Part shown: one piece after another, positions 34,007-42,192 of the stretch
How the letters are laid out: each line of letters opens with the position of its first letter
How positions within the stretch are numbered: position 1 is the stretch's first letter
Assembly (NCBI RefSeq): GCF_946151075.1
Contig: NZ_OX267715.1
Span: 2,271,881-2,335,880 of the forward strand
DNA length: 64,000 nt
DNA from: Neobacillus sp. Marseille-Q6967
GTDB taxonomy: Bacteria; Bacillota; Bacilli; Bacillales; Cytobacillaceae
Direction of reading: 5' to 3'
The notes under the pieces: generated by a model
Told to the model about the DNA's origin: nothing
Database searches by the model: none
Seen by the model: only the letters and a program-made list of their open reading frames with translations
Position numbers and translations under genes: made by a program

Positions 34007-35470
34007 TTACGCAGATTGCTTATACTGATCAAACTCTCTTTTAAGTTTTTCATTTGGTTCTGGAGTCAATAAACTTACAATCCATATCGCAGCCAAACCT
34101 ACAATGAAACCAGGAATTATTTCATAAAGAGTATTCACCAATACTGGTACGTTTGCCCAAATAATTACGGTAACAGCTCCACCAATAATTCCAGCAAGAG
34201 CCCCCCATCGATTCATCCGTTTCCAGTATAGACTAAGGAGAATGACGGGTCCAAAAGCAGCACCAAAGCCCGCCCACGCATATCCGACCAGTGATAAAAT
34301 AGTTCCATTTTTATCAAATGCAATGACAACAGATATAACCGAAACAACAAGAACCGAAAGCCTGCTAATGAACATTAGTTCTTTATCTGTTGCTTTTTTT
34401 CTGAAAAATGTCTTATAAACATCTTCCGTTAACGAGCTTGCTGTAACAAGTAGCTGCGAAGAAATGGTACTCATAACCGCAGCCAATAAGGCAGCAAGCA
34501 AAAATCCAGTAATAATGGGATGAAATAAAACCTCACTTAGCTTAATAAAAATAGTCTCTGGATCCGATAAACTAAGTCCCTGTTTGGAATAAAAGGCCAA
34601 GCCGATAAATCCAGTAAACATCGCGCCGCCAACGGAGAAAATCATCCAGCCCATTCCAATACGTCTTGCTTTTTTTATCTCTTTTACTGATGAGATCGCC
34701 ATAAATCGGACGATAATATGCGGTTGTCCAAAGTAGCCTAAGCCCCATGCCAGTAAAGAAATAATCCCCAATACCGTGGTTCCTTTAAAAATATCGAATA
34801 ATTTAGGATCGATTCCTTTTATTTCATTAAAAGCCGGTCCTACTCCGCCCACTTCCATTATTGTCACAGCGGGAACCAGAATGAGAGCGGTGACCATGAT
34901 CAAACCTTGGACAAAATCAGTCCAACTTACCGCTAAAAATCCGCCGAATAACGTATAACCAATTACAACTGCAGCGATAATCCAAAGTCCCACCTGGTAA
35001 TTAAGGTTAAACGTAGTCTCAAAAAGAACCCCTCCTGATACCATTCCGGAAGAAACGTAGAAAGTAAAGAAAACAATAATGACAAGTCCTGAAGTTAAAC
35101 GGAGCATAGAAGATTGATCACCAAAGCGATTTTCAAGGAAAGCGGGAATAGTCATTGAATTGTTGGCATTTTCGGTATAGATTCTTAACCTTGGTGCTAC
35201 ATAAAGCCAGTTAAAATAGGCACCAATGGTTAACCCGATAGCAATCCATGATGCACTTAGACCTTGAGAAAACATTGCACCAGGCAGACCCATAAGCAGC
35301 CATCCACTCATATCAGATGCCCCTGCACTTAGTGCTGTTACAGCTGCTCCAAGCCCTCTTCCCCCGATCATATAATCTGATAGATTAGATGTCCGCTTGT
35401 AAGCAAAATATCCAATTAACAGCATACCAGCCATATAGATACCAATAGAAAATAGTATTTGTGTATTCAA
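34007..35470 (-). CDS. putP: sodium/proline symporter PutP
   Basis: SSS-family Na+/proline symporter, 487 aa, about 13 membrane helices. Seen: TALSAGASDMSGWLLMGLPGA in the N-terminal part, the classic PutP Na+/proline site, and GYFGQPHIIVRFMAISSVKEIKKAR. The start is TTG at 35470 with GGGGGAT seven bases upstream; an ATG nearby is out of frame. It is the last gene behind proline dehydrogenase and P5C dehydrogenase, separated by a promoter-like region with a cre site (35511-35537), so it may be both read through and separately expressed. It takes up proline for catabolism. Confidence 0.94.
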   Translation of the reverse strand: MNTQILFSIGIYMAGMLLIGYFAYKRTSNLSDYMIGGRGLGAAVTALSAGASDMSGWLLMGLPGAMFSQGLSASWIAIGLTIGAYFNWLYVAPRLRIYTENANNSMTIPAFLENRFGDQSSMLRLTSGLVIIVFFTFYVSSGMVSGGVLFETTFNLNYQVGLWIIAAVVIGYTLFGGFLAVSWTDFVQGLIMVTALILVPAVTIMEVGGVGPAFNEIKGIDPKLFDIFKGTTVLGIISLLAWGLGYFGQPHIIVRFMAISSVKEIKKARRIGMGWMIFSVGGAMFTGFIGLAFYSKQGLSLSDPETIFIKLSEVLFHPIITGFLLAALLAAVMSTISSQLLVTASSLTEDVYKTFFRKKATDKELMFISRLSVLVVSVISVVIAFDKNGTILSLVGYAWAGFGAAFGPVILLSLYWKRMNRWGALAGIIGGAVTVIIWANVPVLVNTLYEIIPGFIVGLAAIWIVSLLTPEPNEKLKREFDQYKQSA

Positions 35471-35510
35471 ACCTCATCCCCCGTTCTGTTTTCTGCTTGA
35501 AAAATAGCAA

Positions 35511-35537
35511 ATTATAGATTAAAGCGCTTTCAAACAA
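35511..35537 (-). promoter_or_regulatory. putP promoter with cre site in the spacer
   Basis: TATAAT (complement of 35511-35516) and TTGTTT (complement of 35532-35537) flank a 15-bp spacer, slightly short. The spacer contains most of a 13-of-14 cre match, TGAAAGCGCTTTAA (35519-35532), so CcpA would compete with RNA polymerase. Confidence 0.6.
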
Positions 35538-35560
35538 TCTTTATACTTTTGATATATATT

Positions 35561-35591
35561 AGGGAAATCCCCCCTGTGATGGGATTTCCCT
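35561..35591. terminator. hairpin between P5C dehydrogenase and putP genes
   Basis: Perfect 11-base arms AGGGAAATCCC (35561-35571) and GGGATTTCCCT (35581-35591). The T run is on the plus-strand side, so for the minus-strand operon it is probably a weak terminator that lowers putP readthrough. Confidence 0.6.
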
Positions 35592-35601
35592 GCTTATTTT
35601 T

Positions 35602-37170
35602 TTATATTTTTCTAGATTTCAGCTTAGCTTGAGTAAACAACAGCAAATAATCATATCCGCCAGCTTTTGAATCTGTACCCGACATATTGAATCCACCAAA
35701 TGGATGGGCACCCACTAATGCACCTGTACACTTTTTGTTAATATAAAGGTTTCCACAATGCATATTTTCAAGAGCAAATTCGATGCGTGCCTCATCCTTT
35801 GAGTGATAGGCGCCAGTTAATCCGTAGTCTGTATCATTATAGATTTCAATGGCTTCCTTCCAGTCAGCTGCTTTAGCTAGGGCAAGAACTGGTCCAAAAA
35901 TCTCCTCTTGCATAATACGTGCTTTTGGATCTACATCTGCAAAAACAGTTGGTTCAATGTAGAAGCCGTTACCATTTGCTCTTGAGCCGCCTGTCAGCAA
36001 CCTGCCTTCAGTTTTGCCAATTTCAATGTAACTCATGATTTTATCCACTGACTTTTGGTCAATAACTGGGCCGATATTATGATTCTCCTCTGGCAGACCA
36101 ATCGTTAGGTTCTTGGTTAATTCTGTTACTTTTTCAACCACTTGGCCGTAAACTGATTCAACGATAATCGCTCTCGAGCCGGCAGAACATTTTTGTCCTT
36201 GGAAGCCAAAAGCTGAAGCGACAATAGCCGCTGCTGCTGCATCCACGTCAGCTGTTTCATCAACAACCACACCATCCTTGCCGCCCATCTCTGCAATAAC
36301 ACGTTTTAACCATAATTGACCTGGCTGGACTTTTGATGCTCTTTCGTAAATTCGGCATCCCACAGCACGTGATCCTGTAAAAGAGATAAAACGAGTTTTA
36401 GGGTGCTCGACTAAATATTCGCCAACCTCGATACCATCTCCAGGGATAAAGTTAAGGACACCTGAAGGAAGACCGACCTCTTCCATCAATTCTACAAATT
36501 TAGCTGCAATAACAGGTGTAGCATCCGCTGGCTTCAAAATGACCGTATTCCCCGAAACAATTGCTGCAACGGTCGTCCCTGCCATAATAGCTAAAGGAAA
36601 GTTGAATGGAGAAATGACAATTCCAACACCCAGCGGGATATAAGAAATTTGGTTATCTTCCCCTTCAATTTTGGTCAGCGGCTGATGAACGCTTGTTTCA
36701 CTTAGCCGAATCATTTCTCTTGCATAAAACTCAAGAAAATCGATGGCTTCTGCTGTATCAGCATCTGCTTCTGCCCAGTTTTTACCTGATTCATAAACAA
36801 GATAAGAAGAAAACTCATGCTTTCGCTGTCTCATTAAATCTGCAGCTTTGAACAAATACTCTGCCCGCTCTACAGGAGCTACCTTTTTCCAAGTATCAAA
36901 TGTCTTCGAAGCTTCTTGCATCGCTTTTTCAGCTAATTCTTTCGTTCCTTTACTAACAGTCCCTACTACTTCGTCAACATTTCCAGGGTTAATAGAAACG
37001 GTTTGTTCCTTTGTAAATAATTTTTCACTGCCAATCACCAATGGGTATTTCTTACCTAACTCTTTTTTGACTTTAGAAAGCGCAGCGTACATCGATTGTT
37101 TGTTTTCTTCAATTGAAAAATTTGTGAAGGGTTCATTTTTGAAAGGTGCTATTTTTGTTGTGGTTGTCAT
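35602..37170 (-). CDS. pruA: 1-pyrroline-5-carboxylate dehydrogenase
   Basis: NAD-dependent aldehyde dehydrogenase of 522 aa, the usual RocA/PutC length, that oxidises P5C/glutamate semialdehyde to glutamate. Seen: N-terminal EPFTNFSIEENKQSMYAAL typical of RocA, the glycine loop SFTGSRAVGCRIYERA, general base Glu in VIAEMGGKDGVVVD, catalytic Cys in FGFQGQKCSAGSRAI, and C-terminal GNLYINKKCTGALVGAHPFGGFNMSGTDSKAGG. ATG 37170 lies behind GGAG, 28 bp after the proline dehydrogenase gene with which it forms the two-step proline to glutamate pathway. Confidence 0.95.
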   Translation of the reverse strand: MTTTTKIAPFKNEPFTNFSIEENKQSMYAALSKVKKELGKKYPLVIGSEKLFTKEQTVSINPGNVDEVVGTVSKGTKELAEKAMQEASKTFDTWKKVAPVERAEYLFKAADLMRQRKHEFSSYLVYESGKNWAEADADTAEAIDFLEFYAREMIRLSETSVHQPLTKIEGEDNQISYIPLGVGIVISPFNFPLAIMAGTTVAAIVSGNTVILKPADATPVIAAKFVELMEEVGLPSGVLNFIPGDGIEVGEYLVEHPKTRFISFTGSRAVGCRIYERASKVQPGQLWLKRVIAEMGGKDGVVVDETADVDAAAAAIVASAFGFQGQKCSAGSRAIIVESVYGQVVEKVTELTKNLTIGLPEENHNIGPVIDQKSVDKIMSYIEIGKTEGRLLTGGSRANGNGFYIEPTVFADVDPKARIMQEEIFGPVLALAKAADWKEAIEIYNDTDYGLTGAYHSKDEARIEFALENMHCGNLYINKKCTGALVGAHPFGGFNMSGTDSKAGGYDYLLLFTQAKLKSRKI

Positions 37171-37198
37171 AATCTTTTAACTCCTTTATGTAAGATTT

Positions 37199-38119
37199 TT
37201 ATTTTAGTAGATTTTTTAATACGAACCAGACATTGGCAGGTCTTTCCGCCAGCCGTCTCATAAAATATCCAAACCAGTCAACTCCGTAAGGTACATAAAC
37301 ACGAACTTTGAAGCCTTCTTTTACAAGCTTGTCTTGAATGTCCTCACAAATACCGAATAACATCTGGAATTCAAATTGTTCTTTCGGTATTTGATACTCA
37401 CTTACAATTGATTTTGTATAATCAATCATTGCTTCATCATGGGTGGCAACAGCGGTATAGTTACCATTAAGGAGATGCTGCTTAATTATTTTTTTGTAAT
37501 TATCGTCTACATCCTTTTTCTCTGGAAATGCGACAGATGGAGACTCTTTGTACGCTCCTTTTACAAGGCGCAGATTGGCCTTCTGAAGATTCAAGTCAGC
37601 AATATCCTGCTCCGTTCTATATAAGTACGCTTGAATCACAACTCCAACATTGTCATATTCCTGTCGTAACTCTCTAAAAATATCTAAAGTGATTTGGCAA
37701 TGCTCGTAATCTTCCATATCAATTCTGACAAAATTTTGGTGATGTTTTGCTCGATCAAGAATTCTACGCATATTACTCATACATAGTTCTCTGCTAATAT
37801 CCAACCCAAGGGAGGTCATTTTTAGAGAAAGATTTGACGTTACACCTGCCTCCGCTATTGCATCAAGAGTTTGGACACACATAGCAGTTGACTCCAGTGC
37901 CTCTTCTTCGGTGTAAACAAATTCCCCGAGATGGTCTAAAGTTACAACTTTACCTTCACGATTTAATTTTTTTACTGCATCAATAGCTGTCTTAATAGAT
38001 TCCCCAGCTACAAATCGGCCAGCACCAAAGCGCAACCCGTACTTCTTTGCAAGCTTATTTGCTGACGTATTTTTCCCTAGTGATTGAAACATGTTTCTCA
38101 TTAATAATTCCATATTCAT
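37199..38119 (-). CDS. putB: proline dehydrogenase (monofunctional)
   Basis: FAD-dependent TIM-barrel enzyme that oxidises proline to P5C and delivers electrons to the quinone pool. I choose ATG 38119 (306 aa) behind AAAGGGGG; another ATG two codons later is equally possible, and the longer in-frame start at 38176 has no ribosome site. Seen: VTLDHLGEFV, SLKMTSLGLDI, FVRIDMEDYEH, LRLVKGAYKE and the C-terminal YFMRRLAERPANV that binds substrate carboxylate. The length fits Bacillus PutB/FadM. It heads the operon, behind a sigma-A-like promoter at 38178-38205. Confidence 0.94.
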   Translation of the reverse strand: MNMELLMRNMFQSLGKNTSANKLAKKYGLRFGAGRFVAGESIKTAIDAVKKLNREGKVVTLDHLGEFVYTEEEALESTAMCVQTLDAIAEAGVTSNLSLKMTSLGLDISRELCMSNMRRILDRAKHHQNFVRIDMEDYEHCQITLDIFRELRQEYDNVGVVIQAYLYRTEQDIADLNLQKANLRLVKGAYKESPSVAFPEKKDVDDNYKKIIKQHLLNGNYTAVATHDEAMIDYTKSIVSEYQIPKEQFEFQMLFGICEDIQDKLVKEGFKVRVYVPYGVDWFGYFMRRLAERPANVWFVLKNLLK

Positions 38120-38177
38120 CCATCCCCCTTTTTCAAAATAAACACTGTTGTTTATCACTTTAACACCTTTATTCAAT

Positions 38178-38205
38178 TTTATATCATTTTGAACATAAGT
38201 GTCTA
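38178..38205 (-). promoter_or_regulatory. sigma-A-like promoter of the proline operon
   Basis: TAGACA (complement of 38200-38205), 16-bp spacer, TATAAA (38178-38183), with the start codon about 60 bases downstream. I found no GG-N10-GC (-24/-12) element in 38120-38380, so sigma-54 control is not supported. The remainder up to the intron is AT-rich without other signals. Confidence 0.55.
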
Positions 38206-38420
38206 TATTTTTCTAATATAAACAAAATTGTTAAATTTATAAAAAGAATATATCCCTTATTTAACATTTTTTAAACACTATTGTAAGTTTTTCTAACATA
38301 CTTTTTTAAACAGGTTCACATGACAACATTTGTATTTATCTATATTGGTATAATTCATGTATAAAATTACATTTAGTACAAATCGAGTAGAGGGAAAATA
38401 AGATGATTATTTTCGCCCCT

Positions 38421-38460
38421 CTCACAACACCGTACGTACGTTTCGCGTATACGGCGTTTC
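38421..38460 (-). ncRNA. group II intron domain V (catalytic hairpin)
   Basis: In minus-strand RNA, AACGCCGTA pairs with TACGGTGTT, then a two-base bulge, TACG/CGTA and a GAAA-type loop. The CGC triad of class C introns is in the 5' arm, so the ribozyme core looks intact. Confidence 0.8.
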
Positions 38461-38463
38461 AAT

Positions 38464-39738
38464 CTATATTGCAGTGTGTACTTTTAGATACTGTTCTAAA
38501 GCAGAGGGAAGTCCCCTCTGCTTTAGTCTTTTGTTTGAGATGGCTCTTTGGACAACTTTCGATAATCCTATATACCGATAACCCTTTCGACAATAGGTTA
38601 ATCCTCGCGCTTCTTGCTCCGGAATCCCAAGCTGAATGAGCGATTTGATTTGTTTCTTCGGTAATTTCCATTGTTTCCAGATGATTACCCTAATTCTGGA
38701 GCGAAGCTTCATATCTATTCGCTCCGTTGCCTTTTTCATGTTTCCTATCCTGAAGTAGTTTACCCACCCGAATATGACTTGCTTCAATTTTAATATTCGA
38801 TAGTCTAGTGAGACACCCCAGTTTCTCTTTGTCAGTTTTCGAAGCTTCCTTTGGAATTTCTGTATGGAACTGAGGTGGGGTTTTACTTGGTATCTTTGGT
38901 TGTTAACATCGTAATAGTAACCGAATCCTAAGAATTTTAATTCTTTTGGACGTGAAATTTTACTCTTCTCTACGTTAACGATTAATCCTAGTCTATCCTC
39001 TATAAATCTCACGATTGATTTCATTACTCTACTCGCTGCTTTCTCACTCTTTACAAAGATGAGAGCGTCATCAGCGTATCTTACGAACTGTAGTCCTCTT
39101 TTCTCTAGTTCCTTATCGAGTTCATTCAACATAATATTACTCAATAATGGGCTAAGGTTTCCTCCTTGCGGAGTCCCGATGGGTGTTTCTTCATATTTCC
39201 CTTTCACCATAACTCCACTAACTAAGTATTTTCTGATTAACGAGATGACATCACCATCATCTATTGTGTTGGCAATAATTCGCATGAGTTTATCGTGATG
39301 AACTGTATCGAAGAATCTTTCGAGGTCAATGTCTACTACCCAATCGTATCCATCATTCAGAAATTCCAAGCTTTTAATAATAGCCATTTCACAACTTCTT
39401 TTTGGTCTAAAACCGTAACTGAATTCACTGAAATGCTTTTCAAATATCGGACTGAGAACCTGATGAATGGCTTGTTGAACTACTCTGTCCACTACTGTTG
39501 GTATTCCCAACTTGCGCATCTTGCCATTTTCTTTTGGGATTTCCACTCTTAAGGCAGCTTGTGGTTGGTATTTTCTTGTTCTGATGCGCTGACGTAGCTC
39601 ATCCTTGTTCTCTTTCAGATATTGCTTTAGTTCGTCGACTGTTACTCCATCGACCCCACTTGCACCTTTATTTTTATAGACTCGCAAGTAGGCTTCGTTC
39701 ATATTTTGGTTACTTAAAATCTGTTCTAAAAGTTCCAC
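38464..39738 (-). CDS. ltrA: group II intron reverse transcriptase/maturase
   Basis: Intron-encoded protein of 424 aa with a GTG start (39738) behind AAGGAG. Reverse transcriptase blocks are intact: RKYQPQAALRVEIPKENGKMRKLGIPTVVDR, FEKHFSEFSYGFRPKRS, the catalytic FVRYADDALIF, and GTPQGGNLSPLLSNIML. The thumb/maturase domain X follows (WVNYFRIGNMKKA, LRSRIRVIIWKQWKLPKKQ). It stops soon after domain X and has no HNH endonuclease, as in class C introns that use terminators and replication forks as targets. It both splices its own intron RNA and copies it into DNA. No frameshift is seen. Confidence 0.95.
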   Translation of the reverse strand: MELLEQILSNQNMNEAYLRVYKNKGASGVDGVTVDELKQYLKENKDELRQRIRTRKYQPQAALRVEIPKENGKMRKLGIPTVVDRVVQQAIHQVLSPIFEKHFSEFSYGFRPKRSCEMAIIKSLEFLNDGYDWVVDIDLERFFDTVHHDKLMRIIANTIDDGDVISLIRKYLVSGVMVKGKYEETPIGTPQGGNLSPLLSNIMLNELDKELEKRGLQFVRYADDALIFVKSEKAASRVMKSIVRFIEDRLGLIVNVEKSKISRPKELKFLGFGYYYDVNNQRYQVKPHLSSIQKFQRKLRKLTKRNWGVSLDYRILKLKQVIFGWVNYFRIGNMKKATERIDMKLRSRIRVIIWKQWKLPKKQIKSLIQLGIPEQEARGLTYCRKGYRYIGLSKVVQRAISNKRLKQRGLPSALEQYLKVHTAI

Positions 39739-40243
39739 ACTCGTTTCTCCTTCCCTCTCACGTAGTAAGTGATAGCTCCATTTTGGTTAGCCTTTGAGAT
39801 ACGCTCATACTTTCACCATTAATACATTCGGAGAACGTCACTTACGCATTCGTGGTGTTGAAACACTATAAATTGTTCAGCCCTTCATGAATTAATTTCA
39901 CTACTATGGCTTCTGCTGACTTCTTGCGACTAACCTTTTTCGACTGTACTTTTGTACATCCGCAAGACCTCCCGGGGTAAGACAACTATCTTTCCTCTTT
40001 TACTCGCCTGATTTACTTAATAAAGTTACGCACATCTTTCGGACTTTAACTTGTGTTGGAGTCTTATCCCTTTATAGAGCCTTAGTATCAGATTTCTGTT
40101 CGTCGAGCCAAGATTTTATTCCACGCTTCCTCCAGCCCTTACCTCACAGTAAGTACCTTGCGCTTCCTTAGTGGTTGGTCGATGTGTACCCCCACAGTGG
40201 ACTTTCACCACCTAGATAGATGCCATGCCTGGCACACAACAAA

Positions 40244-40267
40244 AAAGGATACGAATTCGTATCCTTT
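40244..40267 (-). terminator. terminator of the glucarate operon, intron target
   Basis: A 24-bp perfect palindrome with core GGATACGAATTCGTATCC, followed on the minus strand by TTTTTTGTT, after which the intron starts at once. It lies 34 bases after the GntR stop codon. Confidence 0.9.
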
Positions 40268-40301
40268 ATATGGAAGTTGTGCATATTAACATGTAACTTT
40301 T

Positions 40302-41006
40302 TTATTGAACAGAATTATAGTACTTCAAAACTTTCTGACGGACATAATTAAGATGGTGATACATTGCTTTGAACGCCTCGTGCGGATCCCTCTTAACTAA
40401 GGCTTCATAAATTGCAGTATGATGTTCAACAGTTAGACGGCGTTCCCTGTGTCTAATTTCACTATCGATTTTATCATGTGTAATAAGTAAAGAGTTAATC
40501 ATGCCTTCAACAACAGGATTATTAGCACTGAGGGCAATCAATCTATGAAATTCTTTGTCTATTTCCCCGTAATTATTGTCTGTGTTATTCGCAATCAGGT
40601 CTATTGTTTCTTTTAACTTTTCAAGTTGTTTATCGGTAATCTTTTCTGCCGCCATCGTAACTAAACCCAGCTCTAATGACATCCTTGCTTCTATTACAGC
40701 AGGTAAATTATCAACGGACAAAGCCAGCATTACCGAAAAAGGGTGGCTTCCTATTTTATCATTAAAAAATGTCCCTTCACGGGTTTTTCGTGTAATAACC
40801 TCAAGTGTTTCGAGTGCACTTAGAGCTTCACGCAATACCGGCCTACTAACTTCCAGCTCTTCCATTAACTCCATTTCCGGAGGTAATTTATCCCCTGGCT
40901 TCATCTGACCGCTTACAAGTAATTGAACAATACGTTCAACAACTTGCTTTGATAATGTACTGCGGCTAACCGACTGAACCCCTACTTTCCTTGGAAGATG
41001 TTCCAT
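40302..41006 (-). CDS. FadR-type GntR regulator with FCD domain
   Basis: Regulator of 234 aa: GntR winged helix (about 15-80; KQVVERIVQLLVSGQMKPGDKLPPEMELMEELEVSRPVLREALSALETLEVI) and an FCD effector domain (about 95-225; IEARMSLELGLVTMAAEKI and the metal-type His residues in EFHRLIALSANNP and EHHTAIYEALVKRD). FCD regulators bind organic or sugar acids. ATG 41006 lies behind AAAGGAGG. Sites fitting TNGTNNNACNA occur before this gene (41046), before kdgD (48792) and before the UxuA-like gene (53256). It is thus the probable local repressor of the whole sugar-acid cluster. It is the last gene of the run. Confidence 0.88.
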   Translation of the reverse strand: MEHLPRKVGVQSVSRSTLSKQVVERIVQLLVSGQMKPGDKLPPEMELMEELEVSRPVLREALSALETLEVITRKTREGTFFNDKIGSHPFSVMLALSVDNLPAVIEARMSLELGLVTMAAEKITDKQLEKLKETIDLIANNTDNNYGEIDKEFHRLIALSANNPVVEGMINSLLITHDKIDSEIRHRERRLTVEHHTAIYEALVKRDPHEAFKAMYHHLNYVRQKVLKYYNSVQ

Positions 41007-41045
41007 TTTTTACCTCCTTTCGTATAAAAATATTTTCCAATAATA

Positions 41046-41056
41046 TTGTAAGACTA
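41046..41056. promoter_or_regulatory. candidate FCD-GntR operator before its own gene
   Basis: TTGTAAGACTA matches the FadR-subfamily pattern TNGTNNNACNA, 40 bases upstream of the GntR start codon, which suggests autoregulation. Confidence 0.5.
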
Positions 41057-41200
41057 ATTATATTATATAACAATTTTCCTCGTACGATTAGCATATTTTT
41101 TCCAAACAACTTATTTTCCAACAAGAACTAATCTATCTTGATTTTTTGTTTGTTGAATTTTTAACATTTCCAATCTTAATCAAAATTGTTGAATATGTAA

Positions 41201-41249
41201 TGGACCGTCGATGAACTCCTTTATTTTTCAGGATTCATACAACGGTCCA
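41201..41249 (-). terminator. hairpin after the GarR-type gene
   Basis: Arms TGGACCGT (41201-41208) and ACGGTCCA (41242-41249), with an inner ATGAA/TTCAT pairing. No U tract on the minus strand; probably a partial terminator before the GntR gene. Confidence 0.45.
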
Positions 41250-41255
41250 CTTTGG

Positions 41256-42170
41256 TTATTTATTCGCTGCTATTTTAGCTTCAGCTTTCCGTTTAACCTC
41301 AACTTTTGCCATTTTTTCATAATACCTTATGAGGCTGGCATGATCGTCATTTCCCATGCCGTCAACCTTAAGAATCTGCATTATTTCCCTTACGGCAGCA
41401 GTCAGCGGCAGAGGTACACCCACTTCATGTGATGTTTCCAATACATTATTCAAATCCTTCATATGAAGATTAATCCGGAATCCAGGATCAAAATTACGGT
41501 CCAATACGAGTGGTGCTTTAGCGTCAAGAACAGTGCTGCCAGCCAAACCTCCGCGAATTGCCTGGTAAACTAATTCCGGATCCGCTCCCGCTTTACTTGC
41601 TAAAACGAGTGCCTCCGACATCGCTGCAATATTAATCGCTACAATAATCTGGTTGGCCAGCTTTGTAACATTTCCTGCACCAACATCGCCCGTCAGCACT
41701 ACAGAACCCGCCATCGCCTTCATAATCGGATAACATTTATCAAAAACTTCCTTTTTTCCTCCAACCATTACAGAAAGGGTTCCTTCAATAGCCTTAGGTT
41801 CGCCCCCGCTTACAGGGGCGTCCAGCATATTAATACCCTTCTCTCCCAACTGTTGGGCAATTTCCTGGCTTACAAGCGGCGCAATCGAACTCATATCGAT
41901 GACCACAGTACCTTGTTTAGCCCCTTTAATGACTCCATTTTCTCCCAGGAGTACTTCCTTTACTTCAGGAGAGTTTGGCAGCATCGTTATGATCACGTCA
42001 CTTTGTTTAGCTACCTCTTTCGGAGTTGCCGCTGCAATAGCACCTGCTGCTGCCAGTTCATCTGTTATACTTTGTTTTCTATTCAAAATAATAACTTCAT
42101 AGCCTGCCTTTAACAAATTTTTACTCATAGGTTTTCCCATAATACCTAAGCCGATAAATCCAATTTTCAT
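41256..42170 (-). CDS. garR: tartronate semialdehyde reductase (GarR/GlxR family)
   Basis: NADH-dependent beta-hydroxyacid dehydrogenase, 304 aa. Seen: Rossmann motif IGFIGLGIMGKPMSKNLLKAGY, the substrate loop DAPVSGGEPKAIEGTLSVMVGG, and the catalytic-lysine helix GAGNVTKLANQIIVAIN. GarR reduces tartronate semialdehyde to glycerate in the aldolase branch of glucarate catabolism. ATG 42170 follows AGGAGG and is 22 bp after the DapA-family gene, suggesting that enzyme supplies its substrate. The family also includes 3-hydroxyisobutyrate dehydrogenase, but the operon makes the sugar-acid role much more likely. Confidence 0.88.
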   Translation of the reverse strand: MKIGFIGLGIMGKPMSKNLLKAGYEVIILNRKQSITDELAAAGAIAAATPKEVAKQSDVIITMLPNSPEVKEVLLGENGVIKGAKQGTVVIDMSSIAPLVSQEIAQQLGEKGINMLDAPVSGGEPKAIEGTLSVMVGGKKEVFDKCYPIMKAMAGSVVLTGDVGAGNVTKLANQIIVAINIAAMSEALVLASKAGADPELVYQAIRGGLAGSTVLDAKAPLVLDRNFDPGFRINLHMKDLNNVLETSHEVGVPLPLTAAVREIMQILKVDGMGNDDHASLIRYYEKMAKVEVKRKAEAKIAANK

Positions 42171-42192
42171 CTTTTTTTACACCTCCTGAAGA

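Larger units (their letters stand above)
38382..40237 (-). mobile_element. class C group II intron, about 1.86 kb
   Basis: On the minus strand the element begins GTGTGCCAGGCATGGC (5' end at 40237) and ends CTACTCGAT (3' end at 38382). About 500 nt of domains I-III precede the reverse transcriptase gene. A domain V hairpin (38421-38460) and a bulged-A type domain VI follow it. It lies directly after the U tract of a terminator hairpin (40244-40267), the hallmark insertion site of class C introns. No exon gene is interrupted. Confidence 0.88.

Noticed and set aside
38120..38380. Sigma-54 promoter for the proline operon
   Set aside because: Looked for a GG-N10-GC element on the minus strand because of the nearby enhancer-binding-protein homologue; none was found.
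38403..38639. Plus-strand small frame inside the intron
   Set aside because: Antisense to the reverse transcriptase end and domain V; no coding evidence.
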